Of a stretch of 25,026 nucleotides of DNA, positions 16,844-24,973 are shown in pieces. The notes under the pieces are model-generated. The model was given only the letters and a program-made list of their open reading frames with translations. It was not told the DNA's origin and did no database searches. The stretch covers positions 1 to 25,026 of the forward strand of contig JACNJG010000203.1 in assembly GCA_014382685.1 (NCBI GenBank). Reading direction: 5' to 3'. The translations under genes and the position numbers were made by a program. The first letter of the stretch is position 1, and every line of letters starts with the position of its first letter. The stretch is from Candidatus Cloacimonadota bacterium (GTDB lineage Bacteria > Cloacimonadota > Cloacimonadia > JGIOTU-2).

Positions 16844-16854
16844 TTATCCTCCGG

Positions 16855-18747
16855 TTACACATCAACTTTTACGTATTTAGCATTTTTCTCAATAAAATCT
16901 CTTCTAGGTTCCACATCGCCACCCATCAGGATAGTGAAAATTCGATCAGCTTCGATCGCATCATCCATTCTGACTGCGGTGAGAATTCTTTTTTCGGGAT
17001 CCAGTGTAGTTTCCCAAAGCTGGTCTGCATTCATCTCACCGAGTCCTTTATAACGCTGAATGTTCACACCTACTGAGCCGATTTCCTTTAGAAGCTCATC
17101 CCGTTCTTCATCAGAATACACATACCGGGACATTCTTCCTTTCCTGATCTGATATAAAGGAGGACGAGCAATGTAGATATTTCCTTCTTCAACAAGGGGT
17201 TGCATATATCTGAAAAAGAAAGTGAGCAGGAGTGTAGCTATATGCTGTCCATCGACGTCGGCATCAGACATGATAATTACTTTATTATAACGAAGTTTGG
17301 ATTTATCAAATTCATCTCCTATACCTGCTCCAAGAGCGAGGATAATCGGTTGTATCTTTTCATTATTAAGGACTTTATCGATACGCGCCTTTTCAGTATT
17401 AAGCATCTTTCCCCATAATGGCAGGATCGCCTGAAAGGTTCTGTCTCTTCCCATTTTTGCAGAACCGCCTGCGGAATCACCCTCAACAAGAAATATCTCG
17501 GTTTGTGTGGGGTCTTCGATGGAGCAATCAGCAAGTTTGCCGGGTAAACTACCGCTTTCAAGCACAGATTTCCTTCGTGTAAGCTCGCGTGCTTTTCTTG
17601 CAGCTTCTCTTGATCGAGCTCCCAGTATGGCTTTATTCGAAATCGACTTTGCTTCCGCAGGATGCTCTTCAAAGTATTCCATCAATTTTTCATATACAAT
17701 GGAATTAACAATACCATCAATATCAAGATTCTGCAATTTTGTCTTTGTCTGTCCCTCAAATTGAGGATCCTTCAGCTTCACGCTTACAACTGCGGTTATT
17801 CCCTCTCTGATATCTCCTCCCTGCGGAGTACTTTTCTCATTTTTTGAGAGATTGGAATTTTTAATATATGTATTAACAGCACGGGTTAGAGCAGATTTGA
17901 AACCGCTCAGATGTGTGCCGCCCTCGATAGTGTTGATATTGTTTGCAAAGCTCAGAATTGATTCCTGAAAGCCATCATTATACTGAATAGCAACTTCAAA
18001 TTCGGTGTGATCTCTTGCACCGGATATATAGACGGGTCTGTTGAAGATAACTCTTTTGTTTTCATTCAGATATTTTACAAAAGAAACGATTCCCCCATCA
18101 TATTTGAAATCATGCTTCTCATCATGATGCTTATCTTCCAGTATGATTCTCACACCTTTATTAAGGAATGCTAATTCGCGAAGTCGGACAGAGAGATAAT
18201 CAAAACTAAAAGTAATATCATTAAAAATTTCTTCGTCAGGCATAAAAGAGATTTCTGTGCCTGTTTTCTTAGTTTTCCCAATTATCTCCAAAGAAGATTT
18301 TACTTTTCCACGCTCGTAATATTGTCTGTATATTTTATTGTCTTTGTAGACTTTTACTTCAAGCCATTTTGACAGGGCATTTACTACTGAAACACCGACA
18401 CCGTGAAGTCCGCCGGAGACCTTATAGGATTTATCATCAAATTTTCCGCCGGCATGGAGCATGGTCATAACCACCTGCACCGCAGATACTTTTTGTTCTT
18501 TATGTCTGTCAACAGGAATTCCGCGACCATTATCAATAACAGTTACAGAGCCATCGGTATTCATGATAATTTCAATTCTATTACAGAATCCAGCCATTGC
18601 TTCATCGATGCTGTTATCAACAACTTCATAGACCAAATGATGAAGACCGCGTTCGCCGGTTCCGCCAATATACATAGTAGGTCGTTTACGGACTGCTTCC
18701 AGTCCCTTCATAACTTTAATTCGAGTCGCATCATATTTTGCTACCAT
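16855..18747 (-). CDS. gyrB: DNA gyrase subunit B
   Basis: The 630-aa subunit carries the ATPase and the TOPRIM metal site of gyrase. The GHKL ATP-binding part shows EVVDNSIDEA (Glu41, Asn45), DNGRGIPVD and GGLHGVGVSVVN. The TOPRIM part has EGDSAGG (422-428) and DADVDG (495-500), followed by the RYKGLGEM motif near the C-terminus. The length shows it lacks the extra domain of the 800-residue gammaproteobacterial forms. The site equal to Escherichia coli Lys447 is Trp445 (LPLWGK). GAGG lies 4 bases before the ATG, and gyrA follows at once. No DnaA, DnaN or RecF genes are adjacent, so this gyrase pair is not in the origin cluster. Confidence 0.97.
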   Translation of the reverse strand: MVAKYDATRIKVMKGLEAVRKRPTMYIGGTGERGLHHLVYEVVDNSIDEAMAGFCNRIEIIMNTDGSVTVIDNGRGIPVDRHKEQKVSAVQVVMTMLHAGGKFDDKSYKVSGGLHGVGVSVVNALSKWLEVKVYKDNKIYRQYYERGKVKSSLEIIGKTKKTGTEISFMPDEEIFNDITFSFDYLSVRLRELAFLNKGVRIILEDKHHDEKHDFKYDGGIVSFVKYLNENKRVIFNRPVYISGARDHTEFEVAIQYNDGFQESILSFANNINTIEGGTHLSGFKSALTRAVNTYIKNSNLSKNEKSTPQGGDIREGITAVVSVKLKDPQFEGQTKTKLQNLDIDGIVNSIVYEKLMEYFEEHPAEAKSISNKAILGARSREAARKARELTRRKSVLESGSLPGKLADCSIEDPTQTEIFLVEGDSAGGSAKMGRDRTFQAILPLWGKMLNTEKARIDKVLNNEKIQPIILALGAGIGDEFDKSKLRYNKVIIMSDADVDGQHIATLLLTFFFRYMQPLVEEGNIYIARPPLYQIRKGRMSRYVYSDEERDELLKEIGSVGVNIQRYKGLGEMNADQLWETTLDPEKRILTAVRMDDAIEADRIFTILMGGDVEPRRDFIEKNAKYVKVDV

Positions 18748-18761
18748 ATTACCTCAATTTG

Positions 18762-19346
18762 CTAGTTTTCATTAAGATTTTCCAGTAAGGAATCATATAT
18801 ATCTTTTTTTGAATTTATTGTAGAAGGAATTTTACCTAAGCTCATGACCAGATCAACTTTTGAATTTCTCGGAACATCTATTCCGTACACGGGCTGGCTA
18901 TAGATAACCTTTCCTTTTTGAATTTCATTTGAATAGGAATAATTCACGTTACCTACTTCCAGACCGCTATTTATGAGCCGTATTCGAGCTTCATCAAGCG
19001 TTAAATTATCCAGCGTGGGTATCTTAATAAGTTCCGGACCTTTGCTCACGATCACGTCGATCGTGTAACCCTTTTTCACGATAGTCTTTGCCTGAGGTTC
19101 CTGCGAAATAATGCTCCCGCTCAGTACATCCATGCTGTTTCTCTCACCAACTTTATTAATATAGAGTCCCATTTTATAAAGGTCGTGCTTGGCTTTTCTG
19201 TAATCTTTATTTGAGAGTTCAGGCACCTCGACCTCATTTCTGTGATGAGTATAAAAATAAAGCACAGTGCGAGAGATCACAAAACCAAGTAATGAAATAA
19301 TTATAAAACTCAGTACAACAAAGCCAATCGTTTTTAATGTTTTCAT
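18762..19346 (-). CDS. PASTA-domain membrane protein without kinase
   Basis: The 194-aa protein has a short cytoplasmic start, one membrane helix (about 8-32) and two PASTA repeats (about 38-103 and 105-171). Both repeats show the typical pattern of a V/IP strand, an 'A...L...GL' helix and a GS/GK-V-I-S/Y-Q-P turn (GSIISQEPQAKTIVKKG, GKVIYSQPVYGIDVPR). PASTA domains bind peptidoglycan fragments or partner proteins in the PrkC/PknB kinases and in some penicillin-binding proteins. Here neither a kinase nor a transpeptidase domain is attached, so it is a stand-alone sensor or scaffold. The ATG overlaps the rsmB stop by one base (TAATG), with AGGA 7 bases upstream. The role is inferred only from the domain. 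Confidence 0.85.
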   Translation of the reverse strand: MKTLKTIGFVVLSFIIISLLGFVISRTVLYFYTHHRNEVEVPELSNKDYRKAKHDLYKMGLYINKVGERNSMDVLSGSIISQEPQAKTIVKKGYTIDVIVSKGPELIKIPTLDNLTLDEARIRLINSGLEVGNVNYSYSNEIQKGKVIYSQPVYGIDVPRNSKVDLVMSLGKIPSTINSKKDIYDSLLENLNEN

Positions 19347-20647
19347 TACACTTTCCTTAATGCAGAAGCAAAGCTTCCATCCATAAAATGCTTGAAAGGA
19401 TAAGTTTTTATATATTTGCCAGATACGAAATCTTTCTCAACAAATTGATCAGGTTTTTCAATAGAATAATTTGGATGATTTTTCAGAAATTTTTCTACCT
19501 GATATTCATTTTCATCAGGGTTGATCGTGCAGGTTGAATACACCAAAATGCCATTTTTCTTAAGAAGAGAATCTGCCTTCTCCAGGAGTTTGTGCTGTAA
19601 AGGTATCAGACTTCGCAGGCGATTTTCAGACTGCAAACGTATGTCCGGCTTTCTTTGCATCACTCCCCATCCTGTGCAGGGAGCATCAATAATGATCTTA
19701 TCGTATTTCTTTCTGGATTTGAAGTACAATACATCCTTCATCACAATATCAACGGATGGATGATCCATGCGTTTTGCATTCTCTTTGAACTGTTTGATAC
19801 GTCCGGGATCATTATCAACCGCTGTTATTTCAGCAGTATCTTTTGTCATAGAAGCAAGATAGAGTGACTTGCCACCGGGCGCTGCACACATATCGAGGAT
19901 TTTTTCACCTTTTGCAGGATGAAGAAGAAGCACTGGCAGCAGAGCACTTTCATTTTGAATATAAAAGTATCCTTTTTTGAAATATTCATCATCAAGGAAA
20001 TTGAAAGTTGATTCTATAACTAACATGTCATTAAAATATTTACTTTTACTGAACTGAACATTCTTTTCAGTAAGGTATTTACTGAATTTATCGGAAGAAA
20101 TTTTATCTGTCTCGATTCGAAGAGTAAGCTTTGGAGTACTGTTAAAATATTTACATAATGCAATAGTATCTTCTTTGCCAAAAAGCGGTACCCATTTCTC
20201 GATCAAATATGCAGGAAATGAATATTTTACAGAAATTTCCTGAACTTCATCTTGTGGAAAGCGGATTGGTTTATCCTTTCTGATATAAGAACGGAGAACT
20301 GCATTGATAAAACTGCTCACCCCTTTTTTGAATTCCTTGTTACTTATCTTGATCGTTTCGTTCACGCAGGCATAATTTGGAATTGAATCCAGAAAAGTTA
20401 ATTGAAACAGACCAAGTAAAAGAAGATTCAGTACTTTGGGATCGGTTTTCTTAAAATCAATATAATTTTTCAGTAAAAATTCCAAATGAATTTTCTGTTT
20501 TATGGAGCCCTTCACAAGTGTATAGTATAGACTATGATCCGGCTTTGAAGTGATCTTTGCAGAAAAGCGAGCCAAGACTTTCTCGGAATTATTTCGTTCA
20601 AGAAGAATCTCATTTAAAGAATAAAAAGCTGCTAATCTCGGGTTCAT
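19346..20647 (-). CDS. rsmB: 16S rRNA m5C967 methyltransferase
   Basis: The 433-aa enzyme methylates C967 of 16S rRNA. The N-terminal NusB-like RNA-binding domain (about 1-140) includes YYTLVKGSIKQK and FINAVLRSYIRK. The C-terminal SAM-binding domain has MCAAPGGKSLYLA, the two conserved cysteines in DAPCTGWGVMQRKPDIR and YSTCTINPDENEYQV, and a basic tail. The NusB domain separates it from RsmF or other Sun-like enzymes. The start overlaps the ruvA stop as ATGA with no visible ribosome site, so coupling is likely. In many bacteria rsmB neighbours a PASTA kinase gene; here a PASTA-only protein follows. Confidence 0.93.
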   Translation of the reverse strand: MNPRLAAFYSLNEILLERNNSEKVLARFSAKITSKPDHSLYYTLVKGSIKQKIHLEFLLKNYIDFKKTDPKVLNLLLLGLFQLTFLDSIPNYACVNETIKISNKEFKKGVSSFINAVLRSYIRKDKPIRFPQDEVQEISVKYSFPAYLIEKWVPLFGKEDTIALCKYFNSTPKLTLRIETDKISSDKFSKYLTEKNVQFSKSKYFNDMLVIESTFNFLDDEYFKKGYFYIQNESALLPVLLLHPAKGEKILDMCAAPGGKSLYLASMTKDTAEITAVDNDPGRIKQFKENAKRMDHPSVDIVMKDVLYFKSRKKYDKIIIDAPCTGWGVMQRKPDIRLQSENRLRSLIPLQHKLLEKADSLLKKNGILVYSTCTINPDENEYQVEKFLKNHPNYSIEKPDQFVEKDFVSGKYIKTYPFKHFMDGSFASALRKV

Positions 20648-21249
20648 TTTTTGGAATAAAAGTTTCTTATTACTGCTTTTACGATCTCTTCTGCAGATGC
20701 GGGATTATTATTGGTCATATATTTCTGAATTTGTTTTAATACGGATGCTTTGGAGTATCCAAGAGATAATAATGCATCTTCTGCATCCTGTGCAAAACTC
20801 TGCTCTTCCTTAGTCGCAGTATATTCAATGAATTTGCTGGTAAGGACATCATCAAAGCTGTCTTTTAGTTCTACGATAATACGCTCAGAGCTTTTTTTGC
20901 CTATGCCCGGAACTGTGGAGAGAAGCTTTACATCCTGATTTGCAACAACATCAAAAAGATCTTTAATTGAGATTCCGGAGAGAATAGAGATTGCTATTTT
21001 CGGTCCAATACCAGCAACTTTCAAAAGAGAGTTAAACATGATCCTTTCTTCTTTAGTAGCAAATCCGAAAAGCCGTTGTTCGTTTTCCCGCACATGAAAG
21101 TGAGTATAGAGTTTACTAACCGAGCCAAGTTCACCAAGCTTATCATAAGTGCTGATCGGAATGGTAATGTAGTATCCAATTCCATTCGTTTCCAACACAA
21201 TGTATGTTGTTTTTTTCTCTACGATCGTTCCGCTAATATACTCAAACAT
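20644..21249 (-). CDS. ruvA: Holliday junction helicase subunit RuvA
   Basis: The 201-aa protein binds four-way DNA junctions and loads the RuvB motor for branch migration. An N-terminal OB-fold (about 1-62, MFEYISGTIVEKK) is followed by two helix-hairpin-helix motifs (KVAGIGPKIAISILSG and TVPGIGKKSSERIIVEL). A flexible linker leads to the RuvB-contacting domain III (about 150-201, ALLSLGYSKASVLKQI). The ATG overlaps the ruvC stop by 8 bases (ATGTTTGA). The gene order ruvC-ruvA is common, but ruvB does not follow and must be elsewhere. Confidence 0.95.
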   Translation of the reverse strand: MFEYISGTIVEKKTTYIVLETNGIGYYITIPISTYDKLGELGSVSKLYTHFHVRENEQRLFGFATKEERIMFNSLLKVAGIGPKIAISILSGISIKDLFDVVANQDVKLLSTVPGIGKKSSERIIVELKDSFDDVLTSKFIEYTATKEEQSFAQDAEDALLSLGYSKASVLKQIQKYMTNNNPASAEEIVKAVIRNFYSKK

Positions 21250-21730
21250 ATTGTAATTTATTTACATGACAAAGAGCTATCGCAATCGCATCTGTAATAT
21301 CAAACTGCAATTCTTCGTCTTTGATCCTCATTATACTTTTTACCATATATTGCACCTGCTGCTTGGATGCATTGCCATTACCCACAACTGCTTTTTTAAC
21401 TTCTCTCGCAGAATATTCATATATTGGTATCTGTGCTTGCTCCAATGCAAGAAGCAATACGCCACGTGCTTCTCCAAGAGAAACAAGGGATCTGACATTT
21501 TTTGCATAGAATATTTTCTCGATGCTTGCAATTGTTGGGTTGAATTCAACAATTAGTTTATTAAGCTCTTGATAGAGCAAAGTAATTCTCTTTGCGAGGG
21601 TCATTCTGGGGTTACTCTTAATGACTCCATAAGCCAACGGTTTTACTTTTTTATGTTCAACAGAGAGAAATGCATATCCCGTAGCTTTTGAGCCAGGATC
21701 GATACCTACTATTATTTCTTGTTTACTCAC
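21242..21730 (-). CDS. ruvC: Holliday junction resolvase RuvC
   Basis: The 162-aa endonuclease cuts Holliday junctions symmetrically. The four acidic residues of the RNase H-like active site are present: Asp in VGIDPGSKATG, Glu in ASIEKIFYAKN, and two Asp in FDITDAIAIALCH. Of two possible starts I prefer GTG at 21730, which gives an 8-base overlap with the yebC stop (GTGAGTAA), matching the 8-base overlap at the ruvC/ruvA junction. TTG at 21736 would add two residues. No ATG is available near the start. Linkage with yebC and ruvA is widespread. Confidence 0.94.
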   Translation of the reverse strand: MSKQEIIVGIDPGSKATGYAFLSVEHKKVKPLAYGVIKSNPRMTLAKRITLLYQELNKLIVEFNPTIASIEKIFYAKNVRSLVSLGEARGVLLLALEQAQIPIYEYSAREVKKAVVGNGNASKQQVQYMVKSIMRIKDEELQFDITDAIAIALCHVNKLQYV

Positions 21731-22472
21731 CTGCAACTTGCTCTAATATATCATCATCGATCTGGAAATTTGCATAGACATTCTGCACGTCATCGAGTTC
21801 TTCGAGAGCTTCGATGAGCTTGATTACCTGAGATGCATTATCATTGGCAGGAACAGTGTTTTGAGGAACATATTCGAGATCAGCGCTGTCTATCTTAATT
21901 CCTTGTTTTTCCAGACCGTGAACGACATTGTATAATTCTTTTGAATTAGTAGTTATGATGAAGAATTCGTCTTCTTGTGAGAAATCTTCAGCGCCTGCAT
22001 CGAGAGCGATCATCATGAATTCGTCTTCGTCAAGTTCTTCTTTTGCCACGAGAATAGTACCGGATTGGGTGAAATTCCAGGAAACCGAGCCCTTTTCTGC
22101 TAGACTGCCATTATGCTTGGAAAGTATGTGACGGACTTCTGCAACAGTTCGCTGTTTGTTGTCTGTAACGGCTTCAATGAGCATTGCCACGCCGCCTGGA
22201 GCATATCCTTCATACATGATATGTTCATAGTTGACGCCCTCAAGCTCACCGGTTCCCTTTTTGATTGCACGCTCGATATTATCCTTAGGCATATTTCCGG
22301 AAGTTGCCTTATTAACGGCATTTCGAAGCGCCGGATTCAAATCGGGATCTCCCCCACCATCACGTGCTGAAACAATGATCTCACGAATGATCTTCGTGAA
22401 GACCTTTCCGCGCTTGGCATCTTCCTTGGCTTTTTTATGCTTTATTGAACTCCATTTATTATGTCCGGACAT
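21723..22472 (-). CDS. yebC: YebC/TACO1-family translation or regulatory factor
   Basis: The 249-aa protein belongs to the YebC/PmpR/TACO1 family. It begins MSGHNKWSSIKHKKAKEDAK, the family's nearly invariant start, followed by GGGDPDLNPALRNAVNKA, MPKDNIERAIKKG and the EGYAPGGVAMLIEAVTDNKQRT segment. Family members were first called transcription regulators. Later work on TACO1 and bacterial members points to a role in translation, relieving ribosome stalling. Three domains of normal length are complete. GGAGG precedes the ATG, and the start lies 27 bases after the EF-G-like gene. The close coupling to ruvC is common in bacteria; the EF-G paralogue upstream is less familiar and fits a translational role. 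Confidence 0.94.
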   Translation of the reverse strand: MSGHNKWSSIKHKKAKEDAKRGKVFTKIIREIIVSARDGGGDPDLNPALRNAVNKATSGNMPKDNIERAIKKGTGELEGVNYEHIMYEGYAPGGVAMLIEAVTDNKQRTVAEVRHILSKHNGSLAEKGSVSWNFTQSGTILVAKEELDEDEFMMIALDAGAEDFSQEDEFFIITTNSKELYNVVHGLEKQGIKIDSADLEYVPQNTVPANDNASQVIKLIEALEELDDVQNVYANFQIDDDILEQVAGE

Positions 22473-22499
22473 TATACCTCCGTCAATTGACTGATATTA

Positions 22500-24554
22500 C
22501 TATTCATCTTCCTTTTTGCTTTTTTCAATGACTTTTTGGGCTTGATCATTCGGAAGCTTTTGATAATAGGCAAATTGTTGTGTGAAATATCCACGTCCTT
22601 GAGTAATTGATTTCAATGAAGTATAATAGGAGTACAATTCCGAAAGAGGAATTTCCGCATTAAGTATCTGCTTGTTATCTTCCTGTGACATACCGAGAAT
22701 TTTTCCTCTCCTGCTGCTGATATCGCCCATGACATCACCCATATATTCTGTGGGAACAACGATCTGCACTTTATGAATGGGCTCGAGCAATATTGGATTT
22801 GCCTGAGCAAAACCATCTTTCAGCGCATGGGAAGCAGCGATCTTGAATGCCATTTCTGAGGAATCTACATCGTGGTAAGAACCATAATAAAGTTCAACTT
22901 GAATATCAACAACAGGATAACCCGCGAGAATACCTTCTTTCATAGTTTCCACAAGACCTTTTTCAACTGCCGGGATATATTTACTTGGAATAACGCCACC
23001 AACAATTGAATTAACAAATTCGAATCCGGCTCCTAGTTCTGTAGGTGAAATTCTTACATACACTTCACCATACTGTCCATGTCCGCCGCTCTGTTTTTTA
23101 TGTTTGTATTTCACATCTGATTTGCCGGTTACAGTTTCTTTATAAGGTATTTTCGGATCAGTAAGATTTGTTTCAACATTGTATCTGTCCTTCAGACGTT
23201 TTTGCACAATACCGATCTGTATCTCTCCCTGTCCGGAAAGAATATTCTGGTTAGTTTCAACATTGATCTCTGTTCTTATAGTAGGATCTTCGTCAGTGAT
23301 CTTATTAAGTGCGGGACCGATCCTGTCTTCATCAGATTGGCTGACTGCATGGATAGATTTCCAATATACGGGCTGAGGATAAAGCAATGGCTTAACTAAG
23401 AGGTTTTCTCCCTTTTCAGTAATAGTATATGATGTTTTAGTATTTTTCAGTTTGACCAGTCCGCCAATATCTCCAGCAGGTATTTCATCGACTTCTTCGC
23501 GTTTTTTGCCGCATACGGAATACATCTGCCCAATCTTGTCTTTTGCAGCTTTTTCAGGAAGTTCAACCTCCACACCTGTATTTAAGTTGCCTGAATACAT
23601 TCTCACGAGAGCGATTTCACCAAAATTAAGTTCCGTTACAGATTTTATCACATAGCCGAGTTTCTTATTATATTTGGTGAGGTCAAGTGTCTCATTCTCA
23701 CCGTTCTTCTGCACAGGGATTTCTGTGATATCTTTTGGTGAGGGGAAGAACATATTTATAAGATTAAGTATTTCCTGAATGCCGATATTTTCGGAAGCAG
23801 AGCATGCAAATACTGGAATAGCAGTGCCCTGTATGATAGAATTTTTCAGTCCATTGCTTATCTCTTCTTCAGAGAGGGAGCCATCTTCAAAGAATTTCTC
23901 CATGAGTTTGTCATCGGATTCCGCAGCAGCTTCAATAACTTTTTCATGCCAATCTTCAACTTCATCCGCAAGATCAGCAGGAATTTCTATCTCTTTGCCC
24001 TGGCTGTATGCCTTCTTGTTGATCGTGTTTATCACACCTTTGAAGTGTTCTGCTGTTCCGATGGGAACGAGGACAGGTACAACGATCTGGTCGGAATAGT
24101 TGCTTAGTTCATCGATTATTTCTGCAAACTTTGCATGTTCCCTATCAAGTTTATTGATAATGATCGCTTTGCTATTGCTTACTTCATCGGCATATTTCAT
24201 TGCCTGATCAGTCATTACTTCTATGCCGGTCACTGAGCTGATGGTTATAAGAGCAGTATCAACAGCACGAAATGCAGTGATCATATCACCTTTGAAGTCA
24301 CTATATCCAGGTGTATCAATTATATTATGCTTAATTTTATTCCATTCTAAATTACCTAATGAAAGGTTGATAGACATCTTTTTGGAAATTTCCTCCGAAT
24401 CATAATCCATAAGAGTATTTCCATCATCAACACGTCCAAGCCGATTTATCACTCCAGCGTTGAAAAACATCGCTTCAGCAATGGAAGTTTTACCTGATCC
24501 ACTGGCACCGACAAGAGCATAATTTCGTATGCTATCCATTGAGTATTTCTTCAT
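22500..24554 (-). CDS. Elongation factor G-like GTPase (EF-G paralogue)
   Basis: The 684-aa protein has the five-domain layout of EF-G. The GTPase domain contains a P-loop GASGSGKT (16-23), DTPGYSDF (80-87) and NKLD (134-137). Domain II follows, then domains III-V with ETVTGKSDVKYKHKKQSGGHGQYGEV, YHDVDSSEMAFKIAASHA and MGDVMGDISSRRGKILGM. It departs from canonical EF-G: the P-loop is not HIDAGKT, switch I lacks the RGITI string (KKMSI instead), and the histidine of DTPGH is Tyr84. These changes are typical of the EF-G-like (FusA2/EF-G-II-like) group rather than the main translocase, so a normal fusA should exist elsewhere. The ATG is preceded by CAGGAGG, and a good promoter lies just upstream. 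The substrate of its GTPase cycle is unknown; a ribosome-associated role is likely. Confidence 0.9.
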   Translation of the reverse strand: MKKYSMDSIRNYALVGASGSGKTSIAEAMFFNAGVINRLGRVDDGNTLMDYDSEEISKKMSINLSLGNLEWNKIKHNIIDTPGYSDFKGDMITAFRAVDTALITISSVTGIEVMTDQAMKYADEVSNSKAIIINKLDREHAKFAEIIDELSNYSDQIVVPVLVPIGTAEHFKGVINTINKKAYSQGKEIEIPADLADEVEDWHEKVIEAAAESDDKLMEKFFEDGSLSEEEISNGLKNSIIQGTAIPVFACSASENIGIQEILNLINMFFPSPKDITEIPVQKNGENETLDLTKYNKKLGYVIKSVTELNFGEIALVRMYSGNLNTGVEVELPEKAAKDKIGQMYSVCGKKREEVDEIPAGDIGGLVKLKNTKTSYTITEKGENLLVKPLLYPQPVYWKSIHAVSQSDEDRIGPALNKITDEDPTIRTEINVETNQNILSGQGEIQIGIVQKRLKDRYNVETNLTDPKIPYKETVTGKSDVKYKHKKQSGGHGQYGEVYVRISPTELGAGFEFVNSIVGGVIPSKYIPAVEKGLVETMKEGILAGYPVVDIQVELYYGSYHDVDSSEMAFKIAASHALKDGFAQANPILLEPIHKVQIVVPTEYMGDVMGDISSRRGKILGMSQEDNKQILNAEIPLSELYSYYTSLKSITQGRGYFTQQFAYYQKLPNDQAQKVIEKSKKEDE

Positions 24555-24588
24555 TCAGATCCTCCTGAAATACATATTATTTATAGCT

Positions 24589-24618
24589 AAAATATCGAGT
24601 TGCAGGAAATGGTGTCAA
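24589..24618 (-). promoter_or_regulatory. Promoter of the EF-G-like/yebC/ruv/gyr operon
   Basis: In the minus direction a perfect TTGACA -35 box (24618-24613) is followed after 18 bases by TATTTT (24594-24589). Transcription would start near 24582, leaving a leader of roughly 28 bases with an AGGAGG ribosome site before the ATG at 24554. No other comparable promoter is seen until the rpmF region, which supports one long transcription unit. Confidence 0.7.
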
Positions 24619-24809
24619 ACTTTTTAAAAGTATATTTAACTATTAATTTTAAAGGGAGTTATGAAAATATTTGGAAGGGAAAAAATGAGTATTTTGAGGG
24701 ATTTGATGGGGTAGAATTTTTTAAGGAATTTGCTTTCTGAAAAAAGGCATTAATGATTAGTAAAAATATCTTTGGTTTCGAGTTATTTCACACGATAAAA
24801 CACACCTCC

Positions 24810-24821
24810 CGGCTAAAGCCG
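24810..24821. repeat. Short inverted repeat CGGCTAAAGCCG
   Basis: A perfect 12-base inverted repeat (CGGCT-AA-AGCCG) lies two bases before the plus-strand terminator and is preceded by CACACCTCCC. It is the GC-richest patch in an otherwise AT-rich region. This makes a composite element with the terminator that may be a dispersed intergenic repeat, but only one copy is visible here. Confidence 0.4.
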
Positions 24822-24823
24822 TA

Positions 24824-24849
24824 CTCCTCTTTTTAGAGGAGATTTTTTT
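24824..24849 (+). terminator. Intrinsic terminator, plus strand
   Basis: CTCCTCT pairs perfectly with AGAGGAG around a TTTT loop (7-bp stem, 24824-24841), and one A and then seven T residues follow. This is a strong Rho-independent terminator for transcripts moving rightward. No plus-strand gene precedes it in this window. In the minus direction no T-run follows, so it would not stop leftward transcription in the usual way. Confidence 0.7.
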
Positions 24850-24973
24850 AATTATTCATATTCAATAACGATTAATAAATGAGTCCACTATAAAAACTAA
24901 GATATTAAGATAAAAAGGGACATGTGAAAATGAAAAAACCAAAATTTGTCATTCTCGAAACCTGATTTACCTG

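Noticed and set aside
24661..24714. A 17-residue plus-strand frame (MKIFGREKMSILRDLMG)
   Set aside because: The ribosome site is too close to the ATG and no promoter is evident. It could be a remnant, but nothing supports a real gene.
24930..24965. An 11-residue plus-strand frame (MKKPKFVILET) with an AAGGGA-like sequence upstream
   Set aside because: It is too short to judge, has no neighbour to regulate within the window, and borders repeat-like sequence.
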